The notes below the pieces were generated by a model. It was given only the letters and a program-made list of their open reading frames with translations, did not search any database and was not told where the DNA came from. The position numbers and the translations under genes are program-made. Below, in pieces: positions 7,399 through 14,675 of a stretch of DNA of 59,748 nt. How positions within the stretch are numbered: position 1 is the first letter of the stretch; every line of letters starts with the position of its first letter. Origin of the DNA: Akkermansia muciniphila (GTDB lineage: Bacteria; Verrucomicrobiota; Verrucomicrobiia; Limisphaerales; F1-80-MAGS106); assembly GCA_945865375.1 (NCBI GenBank), contig CAMBEJ010000013.1, positions 1 through 59,748 of the forward strand, written 5' to 3'.

Positions 7399-10397
7399 AA
7401 CACCTCCTCCCAACTTTCTCTGCGCTGCCGACCATGTTGGTGCTGGTCCTTTTGTCTACCAGGCCCGCCTCGGCACAGTACTCTGGCTGGTCGCGCTCCG
7501 GCTCACTTTACATTCTCACCACGCCCGAGGGAGCGAATCTTCCGAAGACGGCTTCGGTGGAGGACTTTCCTCTGCTCGTGGGGCTGCACAAGGACTGGTT
7601 TGATTTCACGCAGGCAAAGGCAAGCGGGGAGGACATTCGATTCTCCACCAGCACCGGCGCACCGCTGGCGTATCAGATCGAGGAGTGGGATGCGGCGAAA
7701 GGCGCGGCGAGCATCTGGGTGCGCTTGCCGAAGGTAAAAGGAAACGACCGGCAGGAGATCAAAGTTCATTGGGGCAAGACGGACGCGGCTAGCGAGTCGA
7801 GCGGGAGCGCCGTGTTCAACGAGTCGAACGGCTACCTGAGCGTGTGGCACATGAACGGCCCGGTGAAGGATGAAGCCGGCACGCTGGAGTCGAAAGATGT
7901 CGGCACGACGGCCACGACGGGAATGATTGGCGCGGCGCGGCATCTCGCCGGTAACCAGGGAATCTTTGGGGGTGAAACAATCGAGAACTTCCCGGTGGGC
8001 GCGAGCCCGCACAGCACCGAGGCGTGGTTCCGTGCGGAGAAGCCGAATGGTAGCGTCGCGGGGTGGGGCAATGAGCGTGGGCAGGGCAAGGTGGTGATGC
8101 AGTTCCAAAGTCCCCCGCATGTGCGGATGGATTGCTACTTTTCCGGCGCAAACATCGAGAGCGTCGGGCGTATGCCGCTCAACGATTGGGTTCACGTCAT
8201 GCACACTTACGAGAAGGGCGACTCGCGGATCTATGTGAACGGCGCGCTGAGCAATTCCGCGCAGACGCCGAACTCCCCACTGGCCATCAAGACTCCGGCG
8301 CGGCTGTGGATCGGCGGCTGGTATCACAACTACGACTTCATCGGCGACATCGACGAGGTGCGGGTTTCCAAAGTGGTGCGTTCACCCGACTGGGTGAAGC
8401 TGCAGTACGAAAACCAGAAACCACATCAGACGCTCGTCGGGCCGTTGGTGCAGCCGGGCAGTGCGTTCGCCATCTCGCCCGCGCAGGCGACGCTGCTGGA
8501 GGAGCAGAGTGCCACGTTCACCGCGCAAGCCGGCGGCGCGCAGAAAGTTTACTGGTCGCTCGTGCGCGCTGGCCGCGAGACGATCGTGTCGGCGGACCGG
8601 TTCGCGTTCCAGTTCGACGCGGGCCGCGTGACCGGCGATGACGTCGCGACGCTGCGCTTCAAGGCGGTGTGCGCAAACGAGGTGAAGACGCAGGACATCG
8701 CCATCGCCATCAAGGAGGACATCGCCGAGCCTGTCTTCACGCTCAAAGCGCCGCGCTCATGGGATGGCCGCAAGACGATCGAAATCGTGCCGCAGATCAG
8801 CAACTTGAAGCCGATGCAGGCGAAGGGCGCGGGCGAGTTGAAGACCGAGTGGAGCGCAGGGCCGCTCGCGGTGATCAAGGAAGTGGCGTCGGGGAAACTC
8901 ATCCTCACGCGCGCGCAGAACAGCGGGAAACTCATCATCACGGCGACGATCAGCAACGGTGGCAAGGCAGTCACGCAGTCGGTGAACATCGACGTGAAGG
9001 AGCCGAAGCGCGACGCTTGGGTGGCGCGCACACATGCGAAGGACGAACAGCCGGAGGACGGACAGTTCTATGCGCGCGATGACAAGAACGAGGGGACGCT
9101 GCACTACAACGGGACGCTCGGCGTCCCGGCCGACGCGGTGTTTCTCCAACTCTATGCGGACGAGAAGTTGATCAAGACCGAGCGGGCCAAGCCCGGCAAA
9201 GACTTGTCCTATGCGTTCGCGATGAAGCTCAAGCCGGGGTTGATCAGATACCGCGTGGAGTTCGGCACCAAGATCGACGGACAGGACACCGTGCGCCACA
9301 CGGTGACGAATCTCGTCTGCGGTGACGCCTACATCATCGACGGCCAGTCCAACGCGCTCGCGACGGATACCGGCGAGAAATCTCCGCCCGAAACGCACGA
9401 GTGGATTCGCAGCTATGGCCGGCCTTCGCAGAATCAGAAAGGCAATCGAGGCAACTTGTGGTGCAACCCAGTTTGGAAAGCCCAGAACGGCGAGAATGCG
9501 GAGCTCGGCTGGTGGGGCATGGAACTCGCCAAGCGGTTGGTCGAAAGCCAGAAGATACCCATCTTCATCATCAATGCCGCAGTTGGTGGAACGCGCATCG
9601 ATCAGCACCAGCGCAGTGCCACCAACGCGACCGACCTCGGCACCATCTACGGGCGGATGCTCTGGCGCGTGCAGCAGGCGAAGCTGACGCACGGTATTCG
9701 CGGCATCCTCTGGCATCAGGGCGAAAACGATCAGGGCGCGGACGGGCCGACGGGCGGCTTTGGATGGGAGACGTACCACTCGTTCTTCATCGAGATGTCC
9801 GCCTCGTGGAAGCAGGACTTCCCGAACGTGCAGCACTACTACGTTTACCAAATCTGGCCGGACTCGTGCAGCATGGGCGGACGCAATGGATCGGGCGATA
9901 TGCTGCGCGAGAAGCAACGCACCTTGCTGGAGGTATTCTCGAACATGAGCATCCTTTCCACGCTCGGTGTGCGACCGCCCGGCGGCTGCCATTTTCCGCT
10001 GGTCGGCTGGGCGGAATTTGCGCGCCTGATTCAACCGGTCATCGAACGGGACCACTACGGCAAGGTACCCGCCACTTCCGTCACCGCGCCCAATCTTCGG
10101 CAAGCTTCCTATGCCGGCGTCACGCGCGATACGATCACGCTGGAGTTCGATCAACCCGTGGTCTGGAAAGAGACGCTGGCCGGGCAGTTCTATCTCGACG
10201 GCGAGAAGAACAACGTGGCGTCCGGCGGCGTTGCCGGGAATGTGCTCACGCTGAAATTGAAGGCCGCATCCGCCGCGACAAAGATCACCTACCTCAAAGA
10301 GATCGCGTGGAATCAGGACACCCTGCTCAACGGCGCGAACGGGATCGCGGCGCTGACGTTTTGTAACGTGCCGATTTCCTCGTCCAAATCGCCGTGA
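7395..10397 (+). CDS. Multidomain DUF2341-LamG-SASA esterase, exported
   Basis: The frame is open from 6996, but the ATG at 7395, overlapping the ThuA stop, leads into a signal peptide ending RPASAQ. The 1000-residue protein has a DUF2341-like domain (about 50-135), a LamG/concanavalin-like domain (about 150-345, with VWHMNGPVKDEAG and GDIDEVRVSKVVRSPDWVK), Ig-like spacers (350-640), and a SASA esterase domain with GQSNAL (Ser about 652) and WHQGENDQ (His about 774). A short beta domain ends the protein. The DUF2341 and LamG parts probably hold polysaccharide while the esterase acts on acyl groups. Both key catalytic blocks are present. Confidence 0.88.
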   Translation: MKHLLPTFSALPTMLVLVLLSTRPASAQYSGWSRSGSLYILTTPEGANLPKTASVEDFPLLVGLHKDWFDFTQAKASGEDIRFSTSTGAPLAYQIEEWDAAKGAASIWVRLPKVKGNDRQEIKVHWGKTDAASESSGSAVFNESNGYLSVWHMNGPVKDEAGTLESKDVGTTATTGMIGAARHLAGNQGIFGGETIENFPVGASPHSTEAWFRAEKPNGSVAGWGNERGQGKVVMQFQSPPHVRMDCYFSGANIESVGRMPLNDWVHVMHTYEKGDSRIYVNGALSNSAQTPNSPLAIKTPARLWIGGWYHNYDFIGDIDEVRVSKVVRSPDWVKLQYENQKPHQTLVGPLVQPGSAFAISPAQATLLEEQSATFTAQAGGAQKVYWSLVRAGRETIVSADRFAFQFDAGRVTGDDVATLRFKAVCANEVKTQDIAIAIKEDIAEPVFTLKAPRSWDGRKTIEIVPQISNLKPMQAKGAGELKTEWSAGPLAVIKEVASGKLILTRAQNSGKLIITATISNGGKAVTQSVNIDVKEPKRDAWVARTHAKDEQPEDGQFYARDDKNEGTLHYNGTLGVPADAVFLQLYADEKLIKTERAKPGKDLSYAFAMKLKPGLIRYRVEFGTKIDGQDTVRHTVTNLVCGDAYIIDGQSNALATDTGEKSPPETHEWIRSYGRPSQNQKGNRGNLWCNPVWKAQNGENAELGWWGMELAKRLVESQKIPIFIINAAVGGTRIDQHQRSATNATDLGTIYGRMLWRVQQAKLTHGIRGILWHQGENDQGADGPTGGFGWETYHSFFIEMSASWKQDFPNVQHYYVYQIWPDSCSMGGRNGSGDMLREKQRTLLEVFSNMSILSTLGVRPPGGCHFPLVGWAEFARLIQPVIERDHYGKVPATSVTAPNLRQASYAGVTRDTITLEFDQPVVWKETLAGQFYLDGEKNNVASGGVAGNVLTLKLKAASAATKITYLKEIAWNQDTLLNGANGIAALTFCNVPISSSKSP

Positions 10398-10410
10398 AGA
10401 GTTATTGGTC

Positions 10411-10643
10411 ATGAAAAGGGAAAGCTTTCGCATCATGCAGAGTTCTTGCCGGAGGGCGTGGTGGGTCAGTGTATGTTGCTGGCGCTGACGTGCATTGGCC
10501 ACACTGCGGACCTGTCGAAGCCCAACATCGTCTTCATTTTCACCGATGATCATTCGCTTCAGACGATTGGCGCGTACAACGCACGCCTGTCCGCATTTTG
10601 TCGGAAGTCACGCCGTGGCGTTCCTGTGACAGTTTCCGCATGA
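10411..10643 (+). pseudogene. N-terminal remnant of a sulfatase
   Basis: The piece SKPNIVFIFTDDHSLQTIGAY is the metal-binding start of a type I sulfatase, preceded by a signal-like stretch (MLLALTCIGHTA). Homology stops after about 35 mature residues at NARLSAF. The formylglycine site (CxPxR) and the rest of a roughly 450-residue enzyme are absent. The likely original ATG at 10411 is out of frame with the sulfatase part, so there is a frameshift as well as the truncation. The remaining sequence up to 10643 shows no similarity to the family. It is a deletion scar between the esterase and the dehydrogenase gene. Confidence 0.8.
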
Positions 10644-10663
10644 GAATTGGCAGTTTTCGCATG
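10631..10663 (+). promoter_or_regulatory. Candidate AraC-type operator: direct repeat spaced 21 bp
   Basis: AGTTTCCGCATG (10631-10642) and AGTTTTCGCATG (10652-10663) differ at one base and are 21 bases apart start to start, two helical turns. That is the usual geometry for AraC-family half-sites. They lie 35-67 bases upstream of the preferred start at 10698. A third, weaker copy (AGCTTTCGCAT) is at 10423. An AraC regulator is encoded two genes downstream, so autoregulation is plausible but unproven. Confidence 0.5.
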
Positions 10664-10697
10664 TTCACAGCAGGGTCCGATCTTTAGACTGCGAAGC

Positions 10698-11621
10698 ATG
10701 TCCCTGTCCCCTGATGGCCTGAAAACATCACCGGTTGTCGCGGCGGAGGAACCCTCCGAGCGCGAGCAGATCGGGTTGATTGGCCTGGGCTTGATGGGCA
10801 GCGCGATGGTGGAACGTTTCCTGGCCTGCGGATTTGAAGTGTTGGGCTTTGATATCGATCCCGCATGTCTGGCCGGCTTGGTGAGTCGAGGTGGACGAGC
10901 CGGTGCCAGTGTTGCGCAGTTGGCCGTCTCTTGCCGGCGGATCGTCCTCAGTCTCCCCAACAGCGATGCTGTTCAAACGGTGCTCGAACAAATGGAGCCC
11001 GGTCTTCGTCCCGGCCAGGTGATCATGGATACGACGACCGGACGACCGGAAGCTGCCCTCGCGGCAGCGCACCGGCTGGCTGGGCGTGGAGTGCCCTATG
11101 TGGAGGCCATGATTTCCGGAAACAGCAGCCAGGTCCGAAAGGGCGAAGTCCTGATCATCGCGGGCGGCGCCGCCGAAGCGATCGCGCAGTGCGACGACCT
11201 GTTCGTGTGTTTCGCGAGCAGGGTTCTTCACGTTGGGGATTCGGGCAGCGCCTCCAAGATGAAACTGGTGAGTAATCTGGTTCTGGGTTTGAACCGGGCG
11301 GTGCTGGCCGAAGGGCTGGCCTTCGCCGGAAAGCTGGGGCTCAACCTTGAACAAGCGCTCGCCGTGTTGCGGGAAAGCATGGGCTACTCCCGCGTCATGG
11401 ATACGAAGGGCGACAAGATGATCGTTGCTGACTTCGAGCCGCAGGCCCGGCTCTCCCAGCACTTGAAGGATGTTCGCCTGATTCTGAGCGCTGCCGCTGG
11501 GAGCCGCGCACGGGTGCCTCTGAGCGAGGTCCACCAGCAGCTTCTGCAACAAGCGGAATTGGAGGGACTGGGCGCGCTGGACAACAGCGCCATCATCCGG
11601 GTATTCGAACGAGAGGCGTGA
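10698..11621 (+). CDS. NAD(P)-dependent beta-hydroxyacid dehydrogenase (3-hydroxyisobutyrate dehydrogenase family)
   Basis: The ATG at 10698 is preferred over an upstream TTG at 10647, which would place the putative operator inside the gene; this gives 307 residues. The N-terminal Rossmann domain has GLIGLGLMGSAM (about residues 26-37). VIMDTTTGRPE matches the substrate-binding DxST-type loop, and KMKLVSNLVLG carries the catalytic lysine and asparagine (KxxxN). Relatives act on 3-hydroxyisobutyrate, tartronate semialdehyde or related sugar acids; the substrate is not decidable here. Seven bases separate it from the AraC regulator, and the MFS and MOSC genes follow with 4-base overlaps, so the four probably form one operon. 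Confidence 0.85.
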   Translation: MSLSPDGLKTSPVVAAEEPSEREQIGLIGLGLMGSAMVERFLACGFEVLGFDIDPACLAGLVSRGGRAGASVAQLAVSCRRIVLSLPNSDAVQTVLEQMEPGLRPGQVIMDTTTGRPEAALAAAHRLAGRGVPYVEAMISGNSSQVRKGEVLIIAGGAAEAIAQCDDLFVCFASRVLHVGDSGSASKMKLVSNLVLGLNRAVLAEGLAFAGKLGLNLEQALAVLRESMGYSRVMDTKGDKMIVADFEPQARLSQHLKDVRLILSAAAGSRARVPLSEVHQQLLQQAELEGLGALDNSAIIRVFEREA

Positions 11622-11627
11622 GCGCGC

Positions 11628-12473
11628 ATGGCTATCTCTTTCACCAAGCTTCATTTCAACGAGCCCTCGCCGGTGGCGCGAGAGCTTCTGTGGCATGTCT
11701 TGTCCGTGGGCACCGTCACTCGCGACGAACCGGAACGCCACGAAGGTTCGGACAAACCGGGCGCGTTCTTCTTCTGGATTGTGTCGGGCAGCGGCGAACT
11801 GGCGCTCGAACCTGGCACCGTGACGCTGGAGCCGGGGCCGTGCTGCTGGCTGCTCGATCTGCGCAAGCCGCGCACCTACCTTCCCGCCGGCGGCAGACCG
11901 CTCACGACGGCCGGCATCCGGTTCGGTGGCCCGGGTCTGGAACTCTGGCTCGAACAACTGGGCGGCGATAGCGAGTTCCTCCTCGCAAAACCCAGCGACG
12001 TGACCCTGGTCCGGCGAGCGGAGAAGCTGCTCATTGATCTGGTCACCCGTCGGCCCGGCGGCTATGAGTGGCAGGCTCATTTGCTGATCAACGAACTGCT
12101 GGGGACACTCCTGCACGCCCGGAAGATTCTCTCCGAACCTGTTCGCGAAGTGTCCGGCCCGGTGACGCGAGTCGTTCAGGCGGTGCTGGCCGCGCCCGCG
12201 CGCGACTGGAAAGCCCGGGAGCTCGCCGCGATCGCCGGAGTGGGCTATACCAAGCTGCGGGACCTCTTCAAACAGTCGCAGCAGGAAACCTTGCACGAGT
12301 TCCTCCAGCGCACGCGGCTCGATCAAGCCCGCCTCCTGTTGTGTGATCCGCGTCTGACCGTCAAGGACGTGGCAGGGCGACTCAGCTTCTCCACCGAGTT
12401 TTACTTCAGTCATTTTTTTCGGGAAGCCACCGGCATGAGCCCAACGCAGTTCCGGCTGAAATCCAAGTCGTGA
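11628..12473 (+). CDS. AraC family transcriptional regulator
   Basis: A 281-residue protein. The N-terminal part (to about 150) looks like a cupin-type sensing domain (VSGSGELALEPGTVTLEPG). The C-terminal 100 residues are a double helix-turn-helix AraC domain: WKARELAAIAGVGYTKLRDLF, then VKDVAGRLSFSTEFYFSHFF and the ending TGMSPTQFR. The stop overlaps the GTG start of the MFS gene (GTGA at 12470-12473). It probably responds to the molecule carried by the transporter or processed by the dehydrogenase. A 21-bp-spaced direct repeat before the operon is a candidate binding site. Confidence 0.92.
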   Translation: MAISFTKLHFNEPSPVARELLWHVLSVGTVTRDEPERHEGSDKPGAFFFWIVSGSGELALEPGTVTLEPGPCCWLLDLRKPRTYLPAGGRPLTTAGIRFGGPGLELWLEQLGGDSEFLLAKPSDVTLVRRAEKLLIDLVTRRPGGYEWQAHLLINELLGTLLHARKILSEPVREVSGPVTRVVQAVLAAPARDWKARELAAIAGVGYTKLRDLFKQSQQETLHEFLQRTRLDQARLLLCDPRLTVKDVAGRLSFSTEFYFSHFFREATGMSPTQFRLKSKS

Positions 12474-13762
12474 CCACCTCGCTCTCAAAATCCTCCCGCT
12501 ACATCGTGTTGCTCGCGGCCATCGGCGGACTGCTGTTTGACGGCGTCGAGCTGGGCCTGATGCCCGTGGCCTCGCTCTCGGTGTCGCAGAGCCTGCTTGG
12601 TGACGCTTTCACGCCCACACTCGGCGGGGATTGGTTCGCACGTTTCACGGCGGCGCTCATGCTGGGCGCGGCGGTCGGTGGAATCTTTCTCGGAAGTCTG
12701 GGGGATCGGATCGGTCGCACCCGCGCACTGGGCGTGAGCATTTTGTTTTACTCCGTGTTCGCAGGGCTTGGAGCATTTGCGAAGACGCAGGAGCAAATGC
12801 TGGTGCTGCGATTCCTCGTCGGGCTGGGCGTGGGCGGCGTCTGGCCTAACGCCGTCGCCCTCGCGGCGGAATGTTGGCCGGACAAATCGCGTCCCATCAT
12901 CGCGGGCCTGATGGGCGCGGCGCTGAACGGCGGCATCCTCATGCTCTCGCAAATCGCGCGCACCTGGCACATCACGCCGGAGTCGTGGCGCTGGATTTTC
13001 CAACTAGCGGCCGCGCCGGCCGTGCTCGGTCTGCTGGCGTTGAAGGTGATTCCAGAATCGCCGCTGTGGCTGGCCAGTCGTAGCCGCCGAGGTGACGAGG
13101 CGGACTCTTCCAAGCTCACGCCGGCCGCCTCCTCACGTCAGCCGCTACCCTCGCCCCTGCGCGAATTGTTCCGTCCGCCGCTGCTTCACCTCACGCTCAT
13201 CGGCATTCTCATCGGCTCCATCCCGATGGTCGGCGCGTGGGCGGCGAGCAAGTGGATGATTCCGTGGGCGGACAAAGTCGGCGGCGCGACCGCGCCCGGC
13301 TACAAGGCGATCACACAAGGCTGGTGGGCGCTCGGCGCGGTGCTCGGCAGTTTCACCGGCGCGCAAATCGCCGCTTGGCTCGGACGCCGCCGCGCGTATG
13401 CGATCATGAGTGCCGGTGCCGCGGTGTTGACCGCGCTGATGTTCCTCGGCACTGCGCCGTTGCAGGGGTCCTTCCTGCCGATCGTCTTCGCGCAAGGCTT
13501 CGTCGCCACGCTCTTCTTCGGCTGGCTGCCACTCTATCTGCCGGAGCTTTTCCCCACTCGGGTCCGCGCCGCCGGGAGCGGCATCGCTTACAATGTCGGG
13601 CGCTTTGCCACCGCGCTCGGAGTATTCGCAGCAGGTGCGTTGTTCGCGGCGATGGGCGGTTCCTATCCAAAAGTGGGCGCGACCTGCGGCCTCATTTACC
13701 TCCTCGGCATCGTCGTCATCTGGTGGGCACCGGACACCACGGACAGGAAACTCGAGGAATGA
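12470..13762 (+). CDS. MFS transporter (sugar/organic acid type)
   Basis: A 430-residue integral membrane protein starting at a GTG that overlaps the AraC stop. Hydrophobic segments fit about 12 helices. The motif GSLGDRIGRTRALG after helix 2 is the MFS signature, and FLVGLGVGGVWPNAVALAAE matches helix 4-5 patterns of metabolite:H+ symporters. WLGRRRAYAI is the second-half counterpart of the signature. It probably imports a small carbohydrate or acid used by the dehydrogenase. Its stop overlaps the start of the MOSC gene (ATGA, 13759-13762). Confidence 0.9.
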   Translation: MTTSLSKSSRYIVLLAAIGGLLFDGVELGLMPVASLSVSQSLLGDAFTPTLGGDWFARFTAALMLGAAVGGIFLGSLGDRIGRTRALGVSILFYSVFAGLGAFAKTQEQMLVLRFLVGLGVGGVWPNAVALAAECWPDKSRPIIAGLMGAALNGGILMLSQIARTWHITPESWRWIFQLAAAPAVLGLLALKVIPESPLWLASRSRRGDEADSSKLTPAASSRQPLPSPLRELFRPPLLHLTLIGILIGSIPMVGAWAASKWMIPWADKVGGATAPGYKAITQGWWALGAVLGSFTGAQIAAWLGRRRAYAIMSAGAAVLTALMFLGTAPLQGSFLPIVFAQGFVATLFFGWLPLYLPELFPTRVRAAGSGIAYNVGRFATALGVFAAGALFAAMGGSYPKVGATCGLIYLLGIVVIWWAPDTTDRKLEE

Positions 13763-14571
13763 CCATGACTGTGAAACAAACGCTTATCCTCACCGGCCTG
13801 CATATCTACCCCGTGAAGTCTTGTCGCGGCATCGCGCTGGCCGCTGCGGAGCTGACTGGCCGTGGGCTGGCTCATGACCGCGAGTGGATGGTCGTGGATG
13901 CCGAGAGTCAGTTCCTCACGCAGCGCGCCTTGCCACGCATGGCGCTGATCGAGATCACGCTCACGTCCGATACGCTGGGGTTGACTGCGCCGGGGCAATC
14001 GGACGCTTTGGAGCTGTCGCTGGCCGGGCGCGATGATTGCGCCGCCCTGGATGAAGGTGCCGCAGCCGCCGGATGGCTCAGTGCCTTCCTCGGGAAGGCC
14101 GTGCGTCTGGTGCGCTTCGACCCCGCGCATCGGCGGCTCAGCGACCCTCAATGGACTCACGGTGTGGACGCGGAGAATCACTTCAGCGACGGGTATCCGC
14201 TGCTGGTCATCGGCGAGGAATCCCTGGAGGATCTAAACAGCCGTCTTGACGTGCCATTACCGATGGACCGGTTCCGGCCCAACATCGTCATCCGTGGTCT
14301 CGGACCGCATGGCGAGGATGTCGCGAATGTGCTGAGCGGTGAAGGCGTTGAGATCCGGCTGGTGAAACCCTGCGAGCGTTGCAGCATCACCACCACCGAT
14401 CAGAAGACGGCGGCTGTGGGCAAGGAGCCGCTGCGCACGCTGGCCAATTATCGTCGCGATGCAACGCTCGGTGGCGTCACGTTTGGCATGAACGGCATCG
14501 TCGCCGCCCAGGCCGGCACCCCGCTGGCTGTGGGCATGTGCCTGACCGCAGGCACGGCGCGAATCCCATAG
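13759..14571 (+). CDS. MOSC domain protein (YcbX-like)
   Basis: The frame is open from 13237, but the ATG at 13759 overlaps the MFS stop and begins a complete 270-residue protein. A MOSC N-terminal beta-barrel (LHIYPVKSCRGIAL, HDREWMVVD) is followed by the MOSC domain with RFRPNIVI and the invariant-type cysteine in KPCERC (about residue 208). This family handles the molybdenum cofactor; YcbX-type members support reduction of N-hydroxylated compounds with an electron donor protein. No ferredoxin domain is fused here. An ATG two codons later (13765) is also possible. Confidence 0.88.
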   Translation: MTMTVKQTLILTGLHIYPVKSCRGIALAAAELTGRGLAHDREWMVVDAESQFLTQRALPRMALIEITLTSDTLGLTAPGQSDALELSLAGRDDCAALDEGAAAAGWLSAFLGKAVRLVRFDPAHRRLSDPQWTHGVDAENHFSDGYPLLVIGEESLEDLNSRLDVPLPMDRFRPNIVIRGLGPHGEDVANVLSGEGVEIRLVKPCERCSITTTDQKTAAVGKEPLRTLANYRRDATLGGVTFGMNGIVAAQAGTPLAVGMCLTAGTARIP

Positions 14572-14675
14572 CAGCCATTTGAAATAACTCTCCTTCATTC
14601 AGCTTTGACTGTGTTTGCGATTACCATGACGAACCAAGCCTTGCGCCCGACTCCACTACTCTCGATATTCCCACG

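Noticed and set aside
8757-10553. 598-codon open frame on the minus strand
   Set aside because: It lies opposite the well-supported esterase and sulfatase remnant; its translation has no family motif and is rich in Arg and Val as expected for a GC-rich antisense frame.
10728-12488. 586-codon minus-strand frame
   Set aside because: Opposite the dehydrogenase and AraC genes, no signal peptide or domain pattern; a compositional shadow.
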